Of a stretch of 64,000 bases of DNA, positions 25,001 through 36,394 are shown piece by piece (the first letter of the stretch is position 1; the number at the start of each line of letters is the position of its first letter). Origin of the DNA: Artocarpus heterophyllus (taxonomy: Eukaryota > Streptophyta > Magnoliopsida > Rosales > Moraceae); NCBI GenBank assembly GCA_025403435.1, contig CM046341.1:19429460-19493459 (forward strand), given 5' to 3'. Made by a program: the position numbers and the translations under genes. Under the pieces are notes generated by a model, which was not told where the DNA came from, made no database searches, and was given only the letters and a program-made list of their open reading frames with translations.

Positions 25001-27112
25001 GCTCAGAACACCCGGTAGTTGCTCCCAAATCTTCTAAGATACTCTCTGAAGTCAAAATTAATCTGGTAAGTGACTTACAGGAAGAAGACGTTGCTGGTAC
25101 TTTTGGTAAAGTTGAGTCCACTAAGGACAATTCTACGGGAGATACTTGTGATGGTACTATAGGTCACATGAAGTATGAAGTTGGAGCTGACAACAGTGTT
25201 GGTCTTATAAAGAACCCTATAGTTACTCTTGAATCTGCTAGGAATCTCTCTGACCTCAAAGTTGTTTCTGAAACCAACTTATGGGAAGACGACACTGCTG
25301 GTAAGTTTGAGAAGGTTGAGACCAAAATGGACCATATAATTGCAGATTCTTGTGATGCTGCTGCAGGTCATGTGGAAGCTGAAATTGGGGGTGTGAATAG
25401 TGTTGTTCCTGCAAAAGAAAGTGGCCCAGAGAATGCTGCAGTTACTTGTGAATCTACTAACCAGTTCTCCGAACTAGATGTTAATCCAGCAGCCAACTCG
25501 CAGGAAGGTGATGACGCCTTTGATTCTGAGAAGGGTAGAATGGAGAAGTTTGTTAAACATGAGGCTGAAAGCAAGGAAGGTTTTGTGAAGGAGAATCTGC
25601 CTGTGCAAATAAAAACCACCACGGAATCTGCTAGCCATCCTCGAGAATTCCAAACTGTTGCAGACGATGTGGTAAGTGGATCAACAGTATTGTCACAGGA
25701 AACTGGGGATAAGGCTTTGGATTCGAGCAGATTAGATGATGACGTGGTGAAAGAAATTCAGATAGAAGCAGTAGATGATAAACTTGACGAAAATGACAAA
25801 GTAAAGGTGCAGCACGTAGTTAATGCTACTACATCAAATTGTGAAAGAGAAGTGAGACCGTCACCACATACTGTGGATGACCATGTAAAAGAAGCAGCAC
25901 TTTCTCCTGTAGTCAAGGATACATCTGCTAGAGAGTTTGATGCAGCTTCTGGGCTGGATAGACAACAGTTTGGTGATTCGAGTAGCCAAAGTGACAGTCT
26001 TGAAAACAACTGGGGATCTGTTTCAGGTAATTTTATCTCTTAAACAAAGTTTTAATTTTTTATTAACCTTATCTAAAGATCTATGATAACTTTGAGTACC
26101 AGATTTACTGAATATGGCGTCTAAAACAGCAAAGTTTGAATTATAGACTCTGCAATTATGTCCTTAATTGGTATTATTGTGAGCTTAATCGTGTCATTTA
26201 ACTATTTGATATGAAAACTTGATATGTTAAAAAAAAAAAACTGCAGTCTGTGTTTGCCTTTAATACTCACACGTGTGTTTATAGATGTTTAAAACCTTCC
26301 TCTTTAACCCTTGTTAGTTTATTTCAAATTGGTTTATGTGTCTTTAATTATTTATTTTATGACTAACTTTTGGTGGATTATAATCTTAAAATGTGTTGTA
26401 GTAATGTATTTATTTGAGGACAAAGTTGGCAAATTAAGGTGTTTTGGCTTGATCTCTTGTACCAATCATTCTGCATGAAGCTGAGTCCATTTTCTTTCTC
26501 TTTTTGACGCATGGGATAGTGCTTTCCATCCAATCAGACGCACAACCTGTTGTAGATGCTGACACTGTACCAAAGGAGTCAAAATCTGCGACTGAGAGAA
26601 AATATCCCGACAAATCAGATATGTTTGAGCCGCCGTCATTCATGACCTTGGTTGAACTGGGAGAGGAAAATGACCAAAAAGCTACTGCTGCCGAAACCCA
26701 GACGAAATCTTCAACCATGCAAGCGGGGTGGTTTCCTTTGATTACGCATGTCGTGAACGAATCGCAAGGGAGAAAGAAGAATGAGGAGATAATTGCAAAG
26801 GTAACAAACTGGAGCACTAGTAAACCGCACACTCCTTTAAAAAACTTCTTGGGTGAAGCCTCTCTAGACACCAGAGCAAAGTCGCCGAAACGGAAAGATC
26901 TAGCTCCTTCGCCTCAGAAAGACGACAAAGCAGCGTCAACAGTCAACTCCATTCCGGAAACTGAATCGTCCTTAGACCAGGCTGCAAACAGAGAGATCAA
27001 GAATGAATGGAACTCGCCAGCAAGGTATCCTACAGAGATTAAAAGAGAGAAAAGGAAACCAAAAGGTAGACCATATTGGGCGCAGTTTATGTGCTGCTCA
27101 TCTGTTCATTAG
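19022..27112 (+). CDS. Large C2H2 zinc-finger protein with a long acidic repeat region (2013 aa, 5 coding exons)
   Basis: Exons are 19022-19055, 19346-19540, 19860-20108, 21056-26026 and 26520-27112. All introns are GT...AG, the phases join, and the sum is 6042 nt including the stop. Residues 17-43 (HLCHKCGWP...HRRAHKRIC) form a C-x2-C-x12-H-x3-H zinc finger split from the first ATG by intron 1. Exon 4 (about residues 160-1816) is one uninterrupted acidic, Glu/Asp/Ser-rich region with a 30-residue duplication, a 3 x 115-residue array (residues 623-967) and a run of degenerate units to about 1647. Exon 5 holds the conserved-looking tail: FEPPSFMTLVE, AGWFPLITHV, HTPLKNFLGEA, a KSPKRK basic stretch, and RPYWAQFMCCSSVH at the end. 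No signal peptide or membrane span; probably nuclear. The long open exon argues for selection. I recognise it as a plant family of unknown function and give no symbol. The least certain boundary is the exon 5 acceptor (GGATAG|TG). Confidence 0.85.
20317..20660 (+). mobile_element. Possible LTR-like remnant in intron 3
   Basis: This part of the 947-bp intron 3 has a TATA-like CCTATAAATAGGG (20578-20590), preceded by repeated AGTTTCCTAT/AGTTTACTTTCCT phrases. This layout is common in small copia LTRs. I could not find clear TG...CA ends or a target duplication, so this is an inference from style only. Confidence 0.3.
20942..21026 (+). repeat. 44-bp duplication near the intron 3 acceptor, each copy with CACGTG
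   Basis: ATAGTTTTCACGTGCTTG followed by TTTTATTTATCTTTCTT occurs at 20947 and again at 20991. Each copy has the palindrome CACGTG (the G-box/E-box core). It lies just upstream of the splice acceptor at 21055. Whether the boxes act in transcription is unknown. Confidence 0.8.
21337..21516 (+). repeat. 90-bp in-frame tandem duplication in exon 4
   Basis: Two adjacent 30-residue units, each DDVVDGSLKLAEQ followed by a GQKETYFDSN end, start at 21337 and 21427. They differ at only a few residues, for example QQTNLEG against QRTYLKG. The duplication keeps the frame. Confidence 0.9.
22444..23478 (+). repeat. Triplicated 345-bp unit (3 x 115 codons) in exon 4
   Basis: Units start at 22444, 22789 and 23134, exactly 345 bp apart. 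Each encodes NPVTAAEAAGGGFQFQ near the start, then LQEGDDAGNFVDISGNEDA, DETGVDSEN-like and ETIL-EGDTAGDL segments, and ends KKDEITDD. By my count of the translations, units 2 and 3 differ at 4 of 115 residues, units 1 and 3 at 5, and units 1 and 2 at 9. This is a recent expansion on the background of the older, degenerate repeats that follow. Confidence 0.93.
23479..25520 (+). repeat. Degenerate repeat array, units of about 65-90 codons, in exon 4
   Basis: Roughly nine diverged copies of a shorter version of the same unit follow the triplication. Each has a DAKDETGVDNDNSP-like opening, a SEHPVVAPESAK-like middle, an ETNLQEGDTAGNF-like segment and a KVETKKD-like end. Anchors of the middle segment occur near 23560, 23760, 23970, 24190, 24390, 24580, 24790, 25010, 25220 and 25440. 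The frame is open throughout, so length changes have been multiples of three. Confidence 0.85.
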
Positions 27113-28452
27113 CCTCATGAAATGGCTTGTCTGTTGAATCTCGAGAAATAAGGTGACTTTTCATTGCACCATTCGCATTGAAGCTCTCACCGATAAAATA
27201 TCAGGTTAAGATGCAAAATCTAGGTTCTGTGTTGGTAGTTGTCTCTTTCTACTATTAAATACAGGTACATAGAATAAGATGTGTCAATATAGTTTGTGAA
27301 TTTTACGGTCTCTACCCTCTATTATGTTCATCTAGGCCCTTGGTTTGTACGTGTTTGGGCTCTTTACTCAATTGCAGGGATGGCTTGCAGCTTGGTTTTT
27401 ATAGTATTCACTGTCTACTGAATCCATTCATTTTGTTTGTGGGGGCAGAGTGCTATCTAGCTACTTTAGTAGTTTTGATCGATTGATATTATTATTATTA
27501 TTTTTTGATTGAGTGGCTGGAAGTCTTGGTGAATAATCAAAGAATATTGTGAGTTATTATAATTTTAAAGACACTTTAATTCGGAAAGAACTATGATTTT
27601 GCGGTGTAGAATGTGCTCTACAAGAGAAACTGTCCACTAGATTTTCACAAATGAAATATGTAGCCCATTTTTGCTTAGCGTGCGGGTTTATATTATAGCA
27701 TTTATATTATAGCAGTTGAAACGACGTTACGTTGTTAAATGCCTTTCTAGTTTATATTGTTATTGTTATGCTTATTATTATAATTAGTAGTGGTAGCATC
27801 CACCCACGAGCTACTTGCATTTTTTATTTTTTTTATTTCAAAATTTAGTTACACTCATTTTCTATTCTCCTAATAATTTTATTTAACGGAAAAAAATCTA
27901 ATAGAGTACATTTCAAAAAGGAAAAAGTTTTATGGGAAAAATTAGATAGTCAATTATGTGGAGTGCATATAAAAAATTTTTTTAGAGGGTTGTATAACTA
28001 AAATGTTAAAGCAAGAACACTCATGTATGGAAAAACATTTACTACCAGGATCACACTGGACAAAATAACATCTTTAATAAGGATAACTTAAAAAGTACTT
28101 TGATCATACAAATTAAGAAAAATAATATACATAAGTGAGTCTAAAAATATATAAAATATCAGGGGAAAAGCAACACAAAAAGCACAAAGGTGGAAAAAAC
28201 AAAGATGAAACACTAGAGATGCAACTAACAAAGAAGGAACGACAAGCAAAATAAAGGTAAAAACAAAAAAAAGGAGGATGAAAAATGCAAAAAAAAAAAA
28301 AGACGAGAAAAGTTTTTAAAGAAGAAGGGATGAAAAAGGAAAAGAAAATAAAGGAGCAAACAAATGAAAAAAAAAAGGAAAAGAAAATAGAGGAGCAAAC
28401 AAATGGAAAAAAAAAATGAAAAGAGGGTAATTTTTTTTTTTTTTAAAAAGGG
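27113..28452 (+). other. 3' flank of the zinc-finger gene, then A-rich intergenic DNA
   Basis: The 3' UTR presumably occupies the first few hundred bases. ACTATTAAATAC (27250) and AGAATAAGATG (27271) are candidate polyadenylation signals. Beyond about 27900 the DNA is A-rich with many oligo-A runs, including a duplicated AAAGGAAAAGAAAATA-AGGAG block at 28336 and 28376. No gene seen. Confidence 0.5.
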
Positions 28453-29905
28453 TGTTGGCTCCAAGATTTGAAATGTAATATTTAGTTTTGTTTTGATGAC
28501 ACCAAAAAATTAATTGCTTAATTACTAATGATTTATTTTGAGTATGTAAAGCTATTTTGTGAAGAATTGATTATTAGCAACTCAAGATAATTTGAAGAAA
28601 TCTTTCAAGTCTCGAAATCAAATAATGAAAACAGATTATATTACTGAGAGCTTGAAGTTTTAAGAAAAAACATTAACAAGCATAAAGAATAGGCTTACAT
28701 TTTATTTCTAGACTTGTACGATGTAAGAGCATGCAATGAGAAGTTTATCAAGTTTAATTGACTCAAGGTTGATTTTATTTTATGTTTTAAAACTTGATTT
28801 CAAAAGTTTTAATTTAAATATTAACTCTTTCAAACTTATTTTGAAATATGTTTGAAGTCTTGAAATATTATTTTAAATCATTTTTACTTGTTATAATTTA
28901 GTTTCAAGACTTAGAATTGTTTTAATTTGTTTTGAAACAATCTATATCATAATTGAAGATTTAGAAATGGTTTTAAAATAGTTTAAAATTGTTTTAGATT
29001 GAAATAATTTTTTAAACCAAAAGATTGGCACCCAGGTCTACTGCCAAGGTGCGGTTCAATTGCGCCATGCATATGGGAGTCGACTACACCAGCTCAGATA
29101 CGCTGGTTTTGGCAAAAAGCACGGCTGACTGCGCCATGTGTATGGCAGTCGACTGCAATGTACAACGACTATATTTCTAGTAATTAGAAATGTGCTTCAA
29201 ACAATCATAAACAACTAGTTTCAAGTGTTTTCCTATAAATAACCTCATTTATGACCTTACTAAGCAAAAAGAACATCTAGAATCATTCTTGTATCAATCT
29301 CCAAGTGTTCTATAAGCCTTTGATCAATATTTGAGCCAAACTTGTTAAATATTCTTATTGTGTGCTTGATCATCTCCTAGTCCATTTCAAAGTGTATTCT
29401 ATCCATTTCTAGGAGTTGTGAGCGAGTGCTTAAAAGTTTTTAATTCTTGAGAGCCGAGTGAATTAGGTTTCAGAAGCCTTAGCAAGTTCAGGGTTATTTT
29501 CAGTTAGCCAATCTCCATATAAAATTGGTGGATTGTCTTGGTTTGTCCATTTTAGTAGAAAATTGACGATTGTAAGAGGTTGCGGTGACCTCTAGTAGTC
29601 AAAGTCATCAAATTATACAAAGAGTGATCGTGCTGAAAAGACGGTCAAAATAGTGGAAGAGGTCAAGTTAAGGTCTTGCTCGGTGATAGTAGACGTAGGT
29701 ATATTGTTGAACTACTATAAATAACGTTGGCACTTCTTTATCCTTAAGCTCTTTATTTAATGCATTTGTATTTTGTTTAAGTTTATTGCAAGTGCTATTT
29801 GTGTGTTTGTTTATTTGTGCAATTAATCAAGAAAAATCCAATATTTGTAAAAAGTTTTAACAACCCAATTCACCCCCTCTTGGATAGTGATTGTTGGGGG
29901 TAACA
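28453..29905 (+). mobile_element. 5' LTR of copia element B (SIRE-like)
   Basis: Starts TGTTGGCTCCAAGA and ends ...GGGGGTAACA, followed by a degraded initiator-Met primer site (AGGTATTAGAGC at 29908, expected TGGTATCAGAGC). Upstream of the end are the ACCCAATTCACCCCCTCTTGG block (29860) and a GACGTAGGTATATTG U5 block (29690), both shared with LTR A (36355 and 36206). A GC-rich U3 segment (29028-29160) carries GCGCCATG...GTCGAC units 69 bp apart. Length 1453 bp. No 3' partner LTR lies in the window. Confidence 0.8.
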
Positions 29906-31020
29906 ATAGGTATTAGAGCTAGAAGCTCGAACTTATTTTTGAAAAAGATTACACAATCTTGAGCATGGCTACTTAATCTTCACAAATTATGAAATGTCAT
30001 TCTACAAATAGACCTCTTTTCTTCAATGGGGTTGATTATAATTATTGGAAGGTTAGAATGACAATTTACTTACAATCTATAGATTATGATCTTTGGGATA
30101 TTGTTGAAAATGGTCCATCTATACCCACGAAAGAGGTGAACAATGTTTTTGTTTTAAAAGAACCCAAAGATTATAGTAATGATAATAAAAGGAAATTGTT
30201 ATTAAATGCCAAAGTAGTTAATATTTTGTATTGTACATTAGATAGAAATGAGTTTAATAAAATCACATCATGCACATCTGCATAAGACATATGGCACACT
30301 TTAAAAATAGTTCATGAATGAACAAATCAAGTTAAAGAGACTAAAATTAATTATCTTCTTCATGACTACAAAATGTTTAAAATGAAAGAACATGAGACTA
30401 TTACCAAAATGTATATTAGATTTATGGATATTGTTAATGGTCTCAATTCTTTTGGTGGGATTTTCAAAACAAGTGAGTTGGTTAGAAAGCTTGTTCGGTC
30501 CTTAACTCCCTCATGGAACATCAAAAGAACGACTTTGGAAGATGCAAAAGATTTATCAACTCTACCATTAGAAGAGTTGGTTGGCTCCCTTATGACCCAT
30601 GAGATTACAAGAAGGCAAGATGAAGAAGACGAAGATAGGAAAAATAAGTTTGGAAATTCGTTGAAGGCTTCCACTTTTGAAGAAGACGAAGATAAGAAAA
30701 ATAAGTTTGGAATTTCGTTGAAGGTTTCCACTTTTGAAGAAGAAGAAGATGAAGGCGACAAAGATAAATGTGTTAATCAAAAGGGTTTTGAAGAAATGAC
30801 CTTGCAAGCGCAAAGGTACAAAAGGTTCTATAGAAAATTCAATCATAGAACAGGCTTTAGAAAAGGAGAGTAAGAAGGAAATTCAAGAAATGAAAAATTA
30901 AAGAAAGCTCTTCAAGCCACACGGGACGAACTTGAATCCGAAGATTCGGATGACAAGGAGCCAAGAGAATTGCTAACATATGCTTCTTAGCCATAGACGA
31001 CAATGACGATGATGAGGTAA

Positions 31021-31266
31021 TATCACAACCATCCTTTTTAGACCGTAACTTAGCTTTTCTTAACTCATTAAAAAGTTTTGTTTAAAGCCCAAAAAAATAC
31101 ACATTTTTTTTGAAACCGATGTTCTAAAACACTTTAAGTTTAAACTGGTACAATCTATTTAATTGTAATCATTTATAAAAGTTTCATTACATATGCTTAA
31201 TTAGCATTTCATATCACAACTTGCCTACTATAGTTTTCCCAAATTGCATATTCGTCACTACCAGAA

Positions 31267-31300
<34 letters not shown>

Positions 31301-34050
31301 ATAGCGAAAACTTTACTGCAGCAATATCTATATCCTATCTACACACTTGCCCATCCATCATTGCCAGCTCCACATTGGTACTATTCTGCCCTGTTGGTTG
31401 GATTTCTTATAGCATGAACAACTAAGTGAGCTATTACTCAGTAAGTCCAAACATAGCCCACAAGATGACCTTTTCACTAGTTTGCATGATCCAATTATGC
31501 TTATTTATGAACTTTTGTTATGTCTTATCTTAATTAGGGTCCAAGTGTTTATACAAAATGTGCATAATGGTCATTGTAACACCGAGATTGTATAATTACT
31601 TAGACTCCCCTTGCATTGAGAGGTTGGTACAATACTTCCTTATATTCTATGGTGTATCATTTACCCATTCTTAGATTATGGAGCCATACCATGTATGATG
31701 CTTAACTATCTTAAATTGTGTATACGATCAAAGTAATCATTTTATTTTAGCATGATAGGGTTTTCTTTGAGAGAGAACTATTACTATCCACACTATAGGT
31801 GGAATTCGGTACTTACTTGTTAATTAGTCCATACTTAACCAATTTTTTTGCCATCCTCTTCAGGAATTGCCTTTGTGTGCTATTTGGTAATTTTCTATTA
31901 TTAGTGGTCTCACTTAATGTCGATCCTCTAGTTGATAGCTAAACATAAACACTAGCCACAAACTTTGGTTTTTAGCGGGGTTTTTTTTTTTTTTAAAAAA
32001 AAAACTTAGGCATAACAGAATTTATTTGCTTATCTACAAACACCCTTAGAGCTAGGGAAAAATTTTCCATTATAGGTCTTACTCTATTTCGAGCGTTTCG
32101 GGGTTTGTTCGGCCTTTTTTTTTGCAAAAATGACATTTTTAACCTTATCAAATTTTTTGAACTTTCTAAGCCTACTCTTGTCATGTAAAACTTATGCTTG
32201 TTAGGTTTAAAACAATGACATTAAGTTTGAGACGTCGATGCCTGGTTTGTGGTAAAACCCATTCTGACTGAACTTTGCGATTTCATCCCCATTTTTGTAA
32301 AAATTTGACGATTTTGTCTTTGATTTTCAAAATCGACCGTATCGCATCATTGGATTCAAATATTTTTTCCCCAAATAGGGTATGAACTTTCCAAGTTTCA
32401 TAATCCAATACTTTCAATAAAAAAACTTTTTTTTTTTTTTAAAATTTATGGTTTAAAAATTCAAAAATTCATAACTCATGAGCAGAGCAGAATGTTCGCA
32501 AACTGTTCGTGATCTATAATCATTTCAACGAATTCTATAACTTTCATGTTTTAGCTTTCTTGAAATTTGGATTGCACGGGGGTGTTTTAGACCTTTTTTC
32601 AAATCTACTCCTTAAATACAAACTTTACAATCTTACCCTCAATGAATTTTTCAAACTTTTGTTCAACAAAATTGTTACCTCCATTGTGTTGGGTAGAACC
32701 AACATGTTTTCAAACAAACTCAACTACCCTAAAACTCATCAAAACCCTAGATTTTATCAAAATACCAAAAATTGCTTTTTTTGTGCTAAATTTCAAACTT
32801 AAAAACCCTAGTTTTTCACACCTTTCGTACCACATAGCATGAAGCAAGTCACATAAACATATCATAATAGCCTTTAAGCAAGTCATAGTCCATATTAGGC
32901 TTTTACATAACAAAAATACCTAAAAAAACATAATTTCTTACGTTTAGTTTAGAATTTATCCAAGACCTTTCTGCGATTTTTGTGGTCCTCCACCTACACT
33001 TGTTCTTGGCACTCTCTCTTGACATAAACCATGAAAATGTTCTCATCAAAGCCCCTTCCAAGAACCAAAAAGAAACGCTTAAAAAAAGAAGAAGGAAAGT
33101 TTGGATTTTACCTTGGACTAAAACTTGATTTTGTTCTTAAACTTTTTGGAGGTTGATTCTTTGATGAAATTTGAAAGAAAATTTTTGAGGAAATAGGTTA
33201 AGAGCTTTGGGTAAGCCAAGAGAAAAAGAAGGATTTTTTTTTTCAATTTTTTGGCCACCTTTTTATTTAAAAAGCTTCCTTTTTGTTTTTTTTCTTTTGT
33301 TTTTTGCAATTTTCACAATTGGGGGCAAAAATGAATTAAATTTTCGTGTCTCCTCCACCCATAGCTGTCGCATGTCTCCCTAGAATGGGTGTCAAAATTT
33401 CAACATTTTATGTTAAAGTAAGTGGGTCCCACAAACTTTTTACATAGTACAAATTCAGACTATAATGCATTTTTCCTATACTGTCAGTGTATAATTTTGC
33501 GTAGATGTTATCTTTAACAGTCTAAAATTATACTGACTCTTCTTTTCTGATACTGACCATTCTCTATCACAATATTTCTTATATCTGTGTTTGTACTTAA
33601 CCAATACCATTTTATTATACTGTGCACTCTTTTTCTAAAGCGTGTCTTTTTGCATTGTAATTTTCAACTGATGAACTACCAATATAGAGATCTTTTTAAT
33701 AGTTTTTTAAAAGACTATTTTTGTACTGCTTCGACTATGACATGATCATTTACTTTTAGTTAACATTTCTCTCCACTAATTCATACCACAAAATTTATTT
33801 TTATTGTGATTAAATTTCATCTTGAGAGTATTTTGTAAATTTTTTGTGATCATATTCACAAAATTTATATTTTAAAAATACTTTCAATCGCACATAAATT
33901 TTTTACAAACACAATTCACATCAACATTATCTATAAACATTTTATTTTATAGTAATTTTACAAAGAATGATTCACTAAAGAAAATTCATTATTTAAATCC
34001 AAAAAAAATTCTAGATTTAAATAAATGAATTTTTTTCTTGGACATTACTA
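31021..34050. mobile_element. Insertion F in gag of element B (probable solo LTR)
   Basis: Gag of B reads GATGAGGTAA to 31020 and continues GTAAATACTTTT at 34051. The related gag of element A runs straight through (GGGGTAAGTACTCC at 47124), so about 3.03 kb was inserted with a 4-5 bp duplication (GGTAA / AGTAA). The insert has no coding remnant and starts TATCACAACCATCC, close to the TGTCACAACCC start of many plant gypsy LTRs. The right end (GACATTACTA) is less clear. It contains a TA/TG microsatellite (31267-31304) and poly-T runs. A large, old solo LTR is the best reading. The lineage is unproven. Confidence 0.55.
31267..31304. repeat. (TA)n(TG)n compound microsatellite
   Basis: About seven TA followed by about ten TG dinucleotides within insertion F. 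Confidence 0.9.
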
Positions 34051-34813
34051 GTAAATACTTTTGAATTTTCCAATGATGATAATGATAATATTAATATTGA
34101 AGAATTATCTAGTGCATTTGATGAATTGCATGATGATTATAAAAAACTTGCTCTTAGAAATTCCACATTTAAAAAGAAAATTTCTATTATTTGAGAAGAA
34201 GTTGAAATTTTGAAAAATAAAAAATCTAAGAGTGATGCTTTAATAGTTGAGAATACATCTTTAAAAAAAAAAGTTAATAATTTGACAAAAATAGTTTTGA
34301 AATTCACCAACAGAAAGAAAAATTTTGGTTTGATGCTTGGTAAACAACGTTATGTTTTTAACAAAGGTGGTTTATGATATAAACTACACATTGAACAAAA
34401 ATATTTCATAAATTGTTTTGTTAAAGCATCAACTTGTTCTCAAAGCTCAAAATATGTATATACTTATTGCAATCAAGATGGACATACCGTATCTTATTGC
34501 TAGATCAAGAAAAGTGCATATTTTGGAGAAAAATAAAGATAGATTGCCAAAGGCTCAAAGACTAATGAGAATGGACCTAAAGCTTTATGGGTACTAAAAA
34601 TAAAAATTTAAATTGTTGTTTTATAAAGATGAAAAGGTTCCTAGATAGAAAAAGATCAAAATATATGATGAGGAATCTTTTACGTGACTTCGGAGACATC
34701 ACAAATTCTATATGAAATAAAAAGATGCGCTAAATGTAATTGTGCAATACAAAGTTCGGTTATTAGCCTAAGGTTTCAATCTATAAGAAGGTTATGTATT
34801 TCTAACTTATTTA

Positions 34814-36394
34814 TGTTGGCCTTAAGGTTTCCCAAATGTATTTTTAATTTAGTTTTTATGATAACATATCAATTTTTAGGTTTGGCTAACTGAAAATACA
34901 TAACAAAAATTTAGAGCAATATCAAGTCTCAAGATCGATCAAGCATTGGAAACACTTACGAAGACTTGAAGTTCAATTGATTTTGGTTTTAAACCCTTAT
35001 GTTAGTGAGCAACAATCTTGAATTACTTAGTTTATGTAAGGTCAAATCACACACGCACTTACATTCATAATTGTTTTAAATCTTTGCATAATTTGCTTTG
35101 ATCTACAAAATGTTTTCATATTTGAACTTTGTATGTAAAATGCAAACTTAAAATCACACTTAAAAAGCACACAAATCACTCAAAAAATCTTTTATAACAC
35201 TTGTATTTTGGAAACATGTCTTGGGAGATCATGTTCAGTAGGACCGACCTACCGACCATTTCGGGTTAGTCTGTTGGTTACAAAAAATAGGAAGCTAGAT
35301 TTTCCAGCCTCCTATCGGCCTACTGGCTTAAGAAAACTGGCCTACCAAATATGCCAATCGGCCTATCAAAAGCCCTACTTCGGCCTCCTGGTGGAATGCT
35401 TTAGAAGCAAAAATTATTTCTTACTTCAGATGGTCTATTGGACTCACAAAACCGGCCTGTTGGTGGTTCCCAACGGCCTATCGGCCGCCCCAGGTAGCCT
35501 ACCGGTCAGATGACATTTGGAATTTAATTTAAGAAATTTCAAATTCTAGCTTGCTGGACCAAATTCTTACCCTGCCGACCAATATATAATGATTAGTTTT
35601 CTAACCATTAGAACTCTATTTGCAATGGCTATTTTGATCCCAAAATGTTACTTTAGGCCATAATTAAGTATTTGGAGGATATACCGACCAATCTATAATG
35701 ATTAGTTTTCTAACCATTAGAACTCTATTTGCGATGGCTAATTTGATCCAAAAATGTTATTTTAGGCCATAATTAAGTATTTGGAGGATATATATATATC
35801 CCTCCATTCATTATGCTCAAAATCAAGTATTAATTGTAAGATTTCTCTCATTGTTTTGATAATAAGCATTCATATTCTTTACACACTCTTGAACTTATGT
35901 ATTTTATATTTTTCTTGAAAGTTGCATAGACCTTCCAACATAAGCCTTACATTATATTCATCTATATTTGGAGAGTTTTGTGAGTGAACCAAAAATTGTT
36001 AATCATATCATTTTTAAGTGATAGGTTATCATGCCTTAGAAAATTGAGGGAATTTTTGGTTTATCAATCTCTGTAAAATTGGGGTTATAGGAGGTCGTAG
36101 TGAGCCTTGGGTAAATAAGTCAACAAATTGTAATTGGAGTGATTGTGCTAAAAAAACGATCGAAATAGTGGAAGAGGTCAAGTGAAGGTTTTACTTGGCG
36201 ACAGTGGACGTAGGCATTTTGCCAAACCACTGTAAATAGGGTTTGCATCTCTTTTCCCTTATCTCTATAGTTTTACACATTTACAGTTGTTTGAATATTT
36301 GTTGTTTGAGTAATCATCTAGAAAATTCCAATAATTATAAAAGTTTAGAAAACAAAATTTACCCCCCTCTTGGGTAGCTATTTCTGGGCTAACA
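34814..36394 (+). repeat. 5' LTR of element A
   Basis: Starts TGTTGGCCTTAAGG, ends CTGGGCTAACA. It has a GC-rich U3 part (35227-35515) full of CGGCCTATCGG-like motifs, a 109-bp tandem duplication (35575-35792) and a U5-like GGACGTAGGCATTTTGCC block (36206). Length 1581 bp. Confidence 0.85.
35575..35792 (+). repeat. 109-bp tandem duplication in LTR A
   Basis: CCGACCAATATATAATGATT at 35575 recurs as CCGACCAATCTATAATGATT at 35684. The following ~90 bp (TTTTCTAACCATTAGAACTC..., GGCCATAATTAAGTATTTGG) repeat with only a few changes. Confidence 0.9.

Larger units (their letters stand above)
29965..34813 (+). pseudogene. Copia element B gag and pol remnant (split by insertion F)
   Basis: Gag begins MAT at 29965 with an immediate stop. 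Its core reads FNGVDYNYWKVRMTIYL and YDLWDIVENG (30020-30110), the N-terminal gag fold of this copia group. An acidic K/E region duplicated in frame (NSLKASTFEEDEDKKNK-like, twice at 30650-30740) follows. Gag is interrupted at 31020 and resumes at 34051 with the FDELHDDYKKLAL coiled coil and a mutated zinc knuckle (C-N-Q-D-G-H-T-V-S-Y-C, first Cys replaced by Tyr). A damaged protease (FLDRKRSKYM, about 34640; Asp-Ser-Gly lost) is followed within ~100 bp by an RT start (VIVQYKVRLLA*GFN, 34732-34790), so integrase is deleted. Element A begins at 34814, inside RT. Non-functional. Confidence 0.75.

Noticed and set aside
31021..34054. Helitron reading of insertion F (TC start, CTAG end, A/T flank)
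   Set aside because: Removing TC...CTAG leaves a gag that does not match the related gag of A, while a 4-5 bp duplication model restores the match.
35208..35513. 101-codon plus frame in LTR A (METCLGRSCS...)
   Set aside because: It lies in the GC-rich U3 island, has no known motif, and is explained by the CGGCC-type repeats lacking stops.
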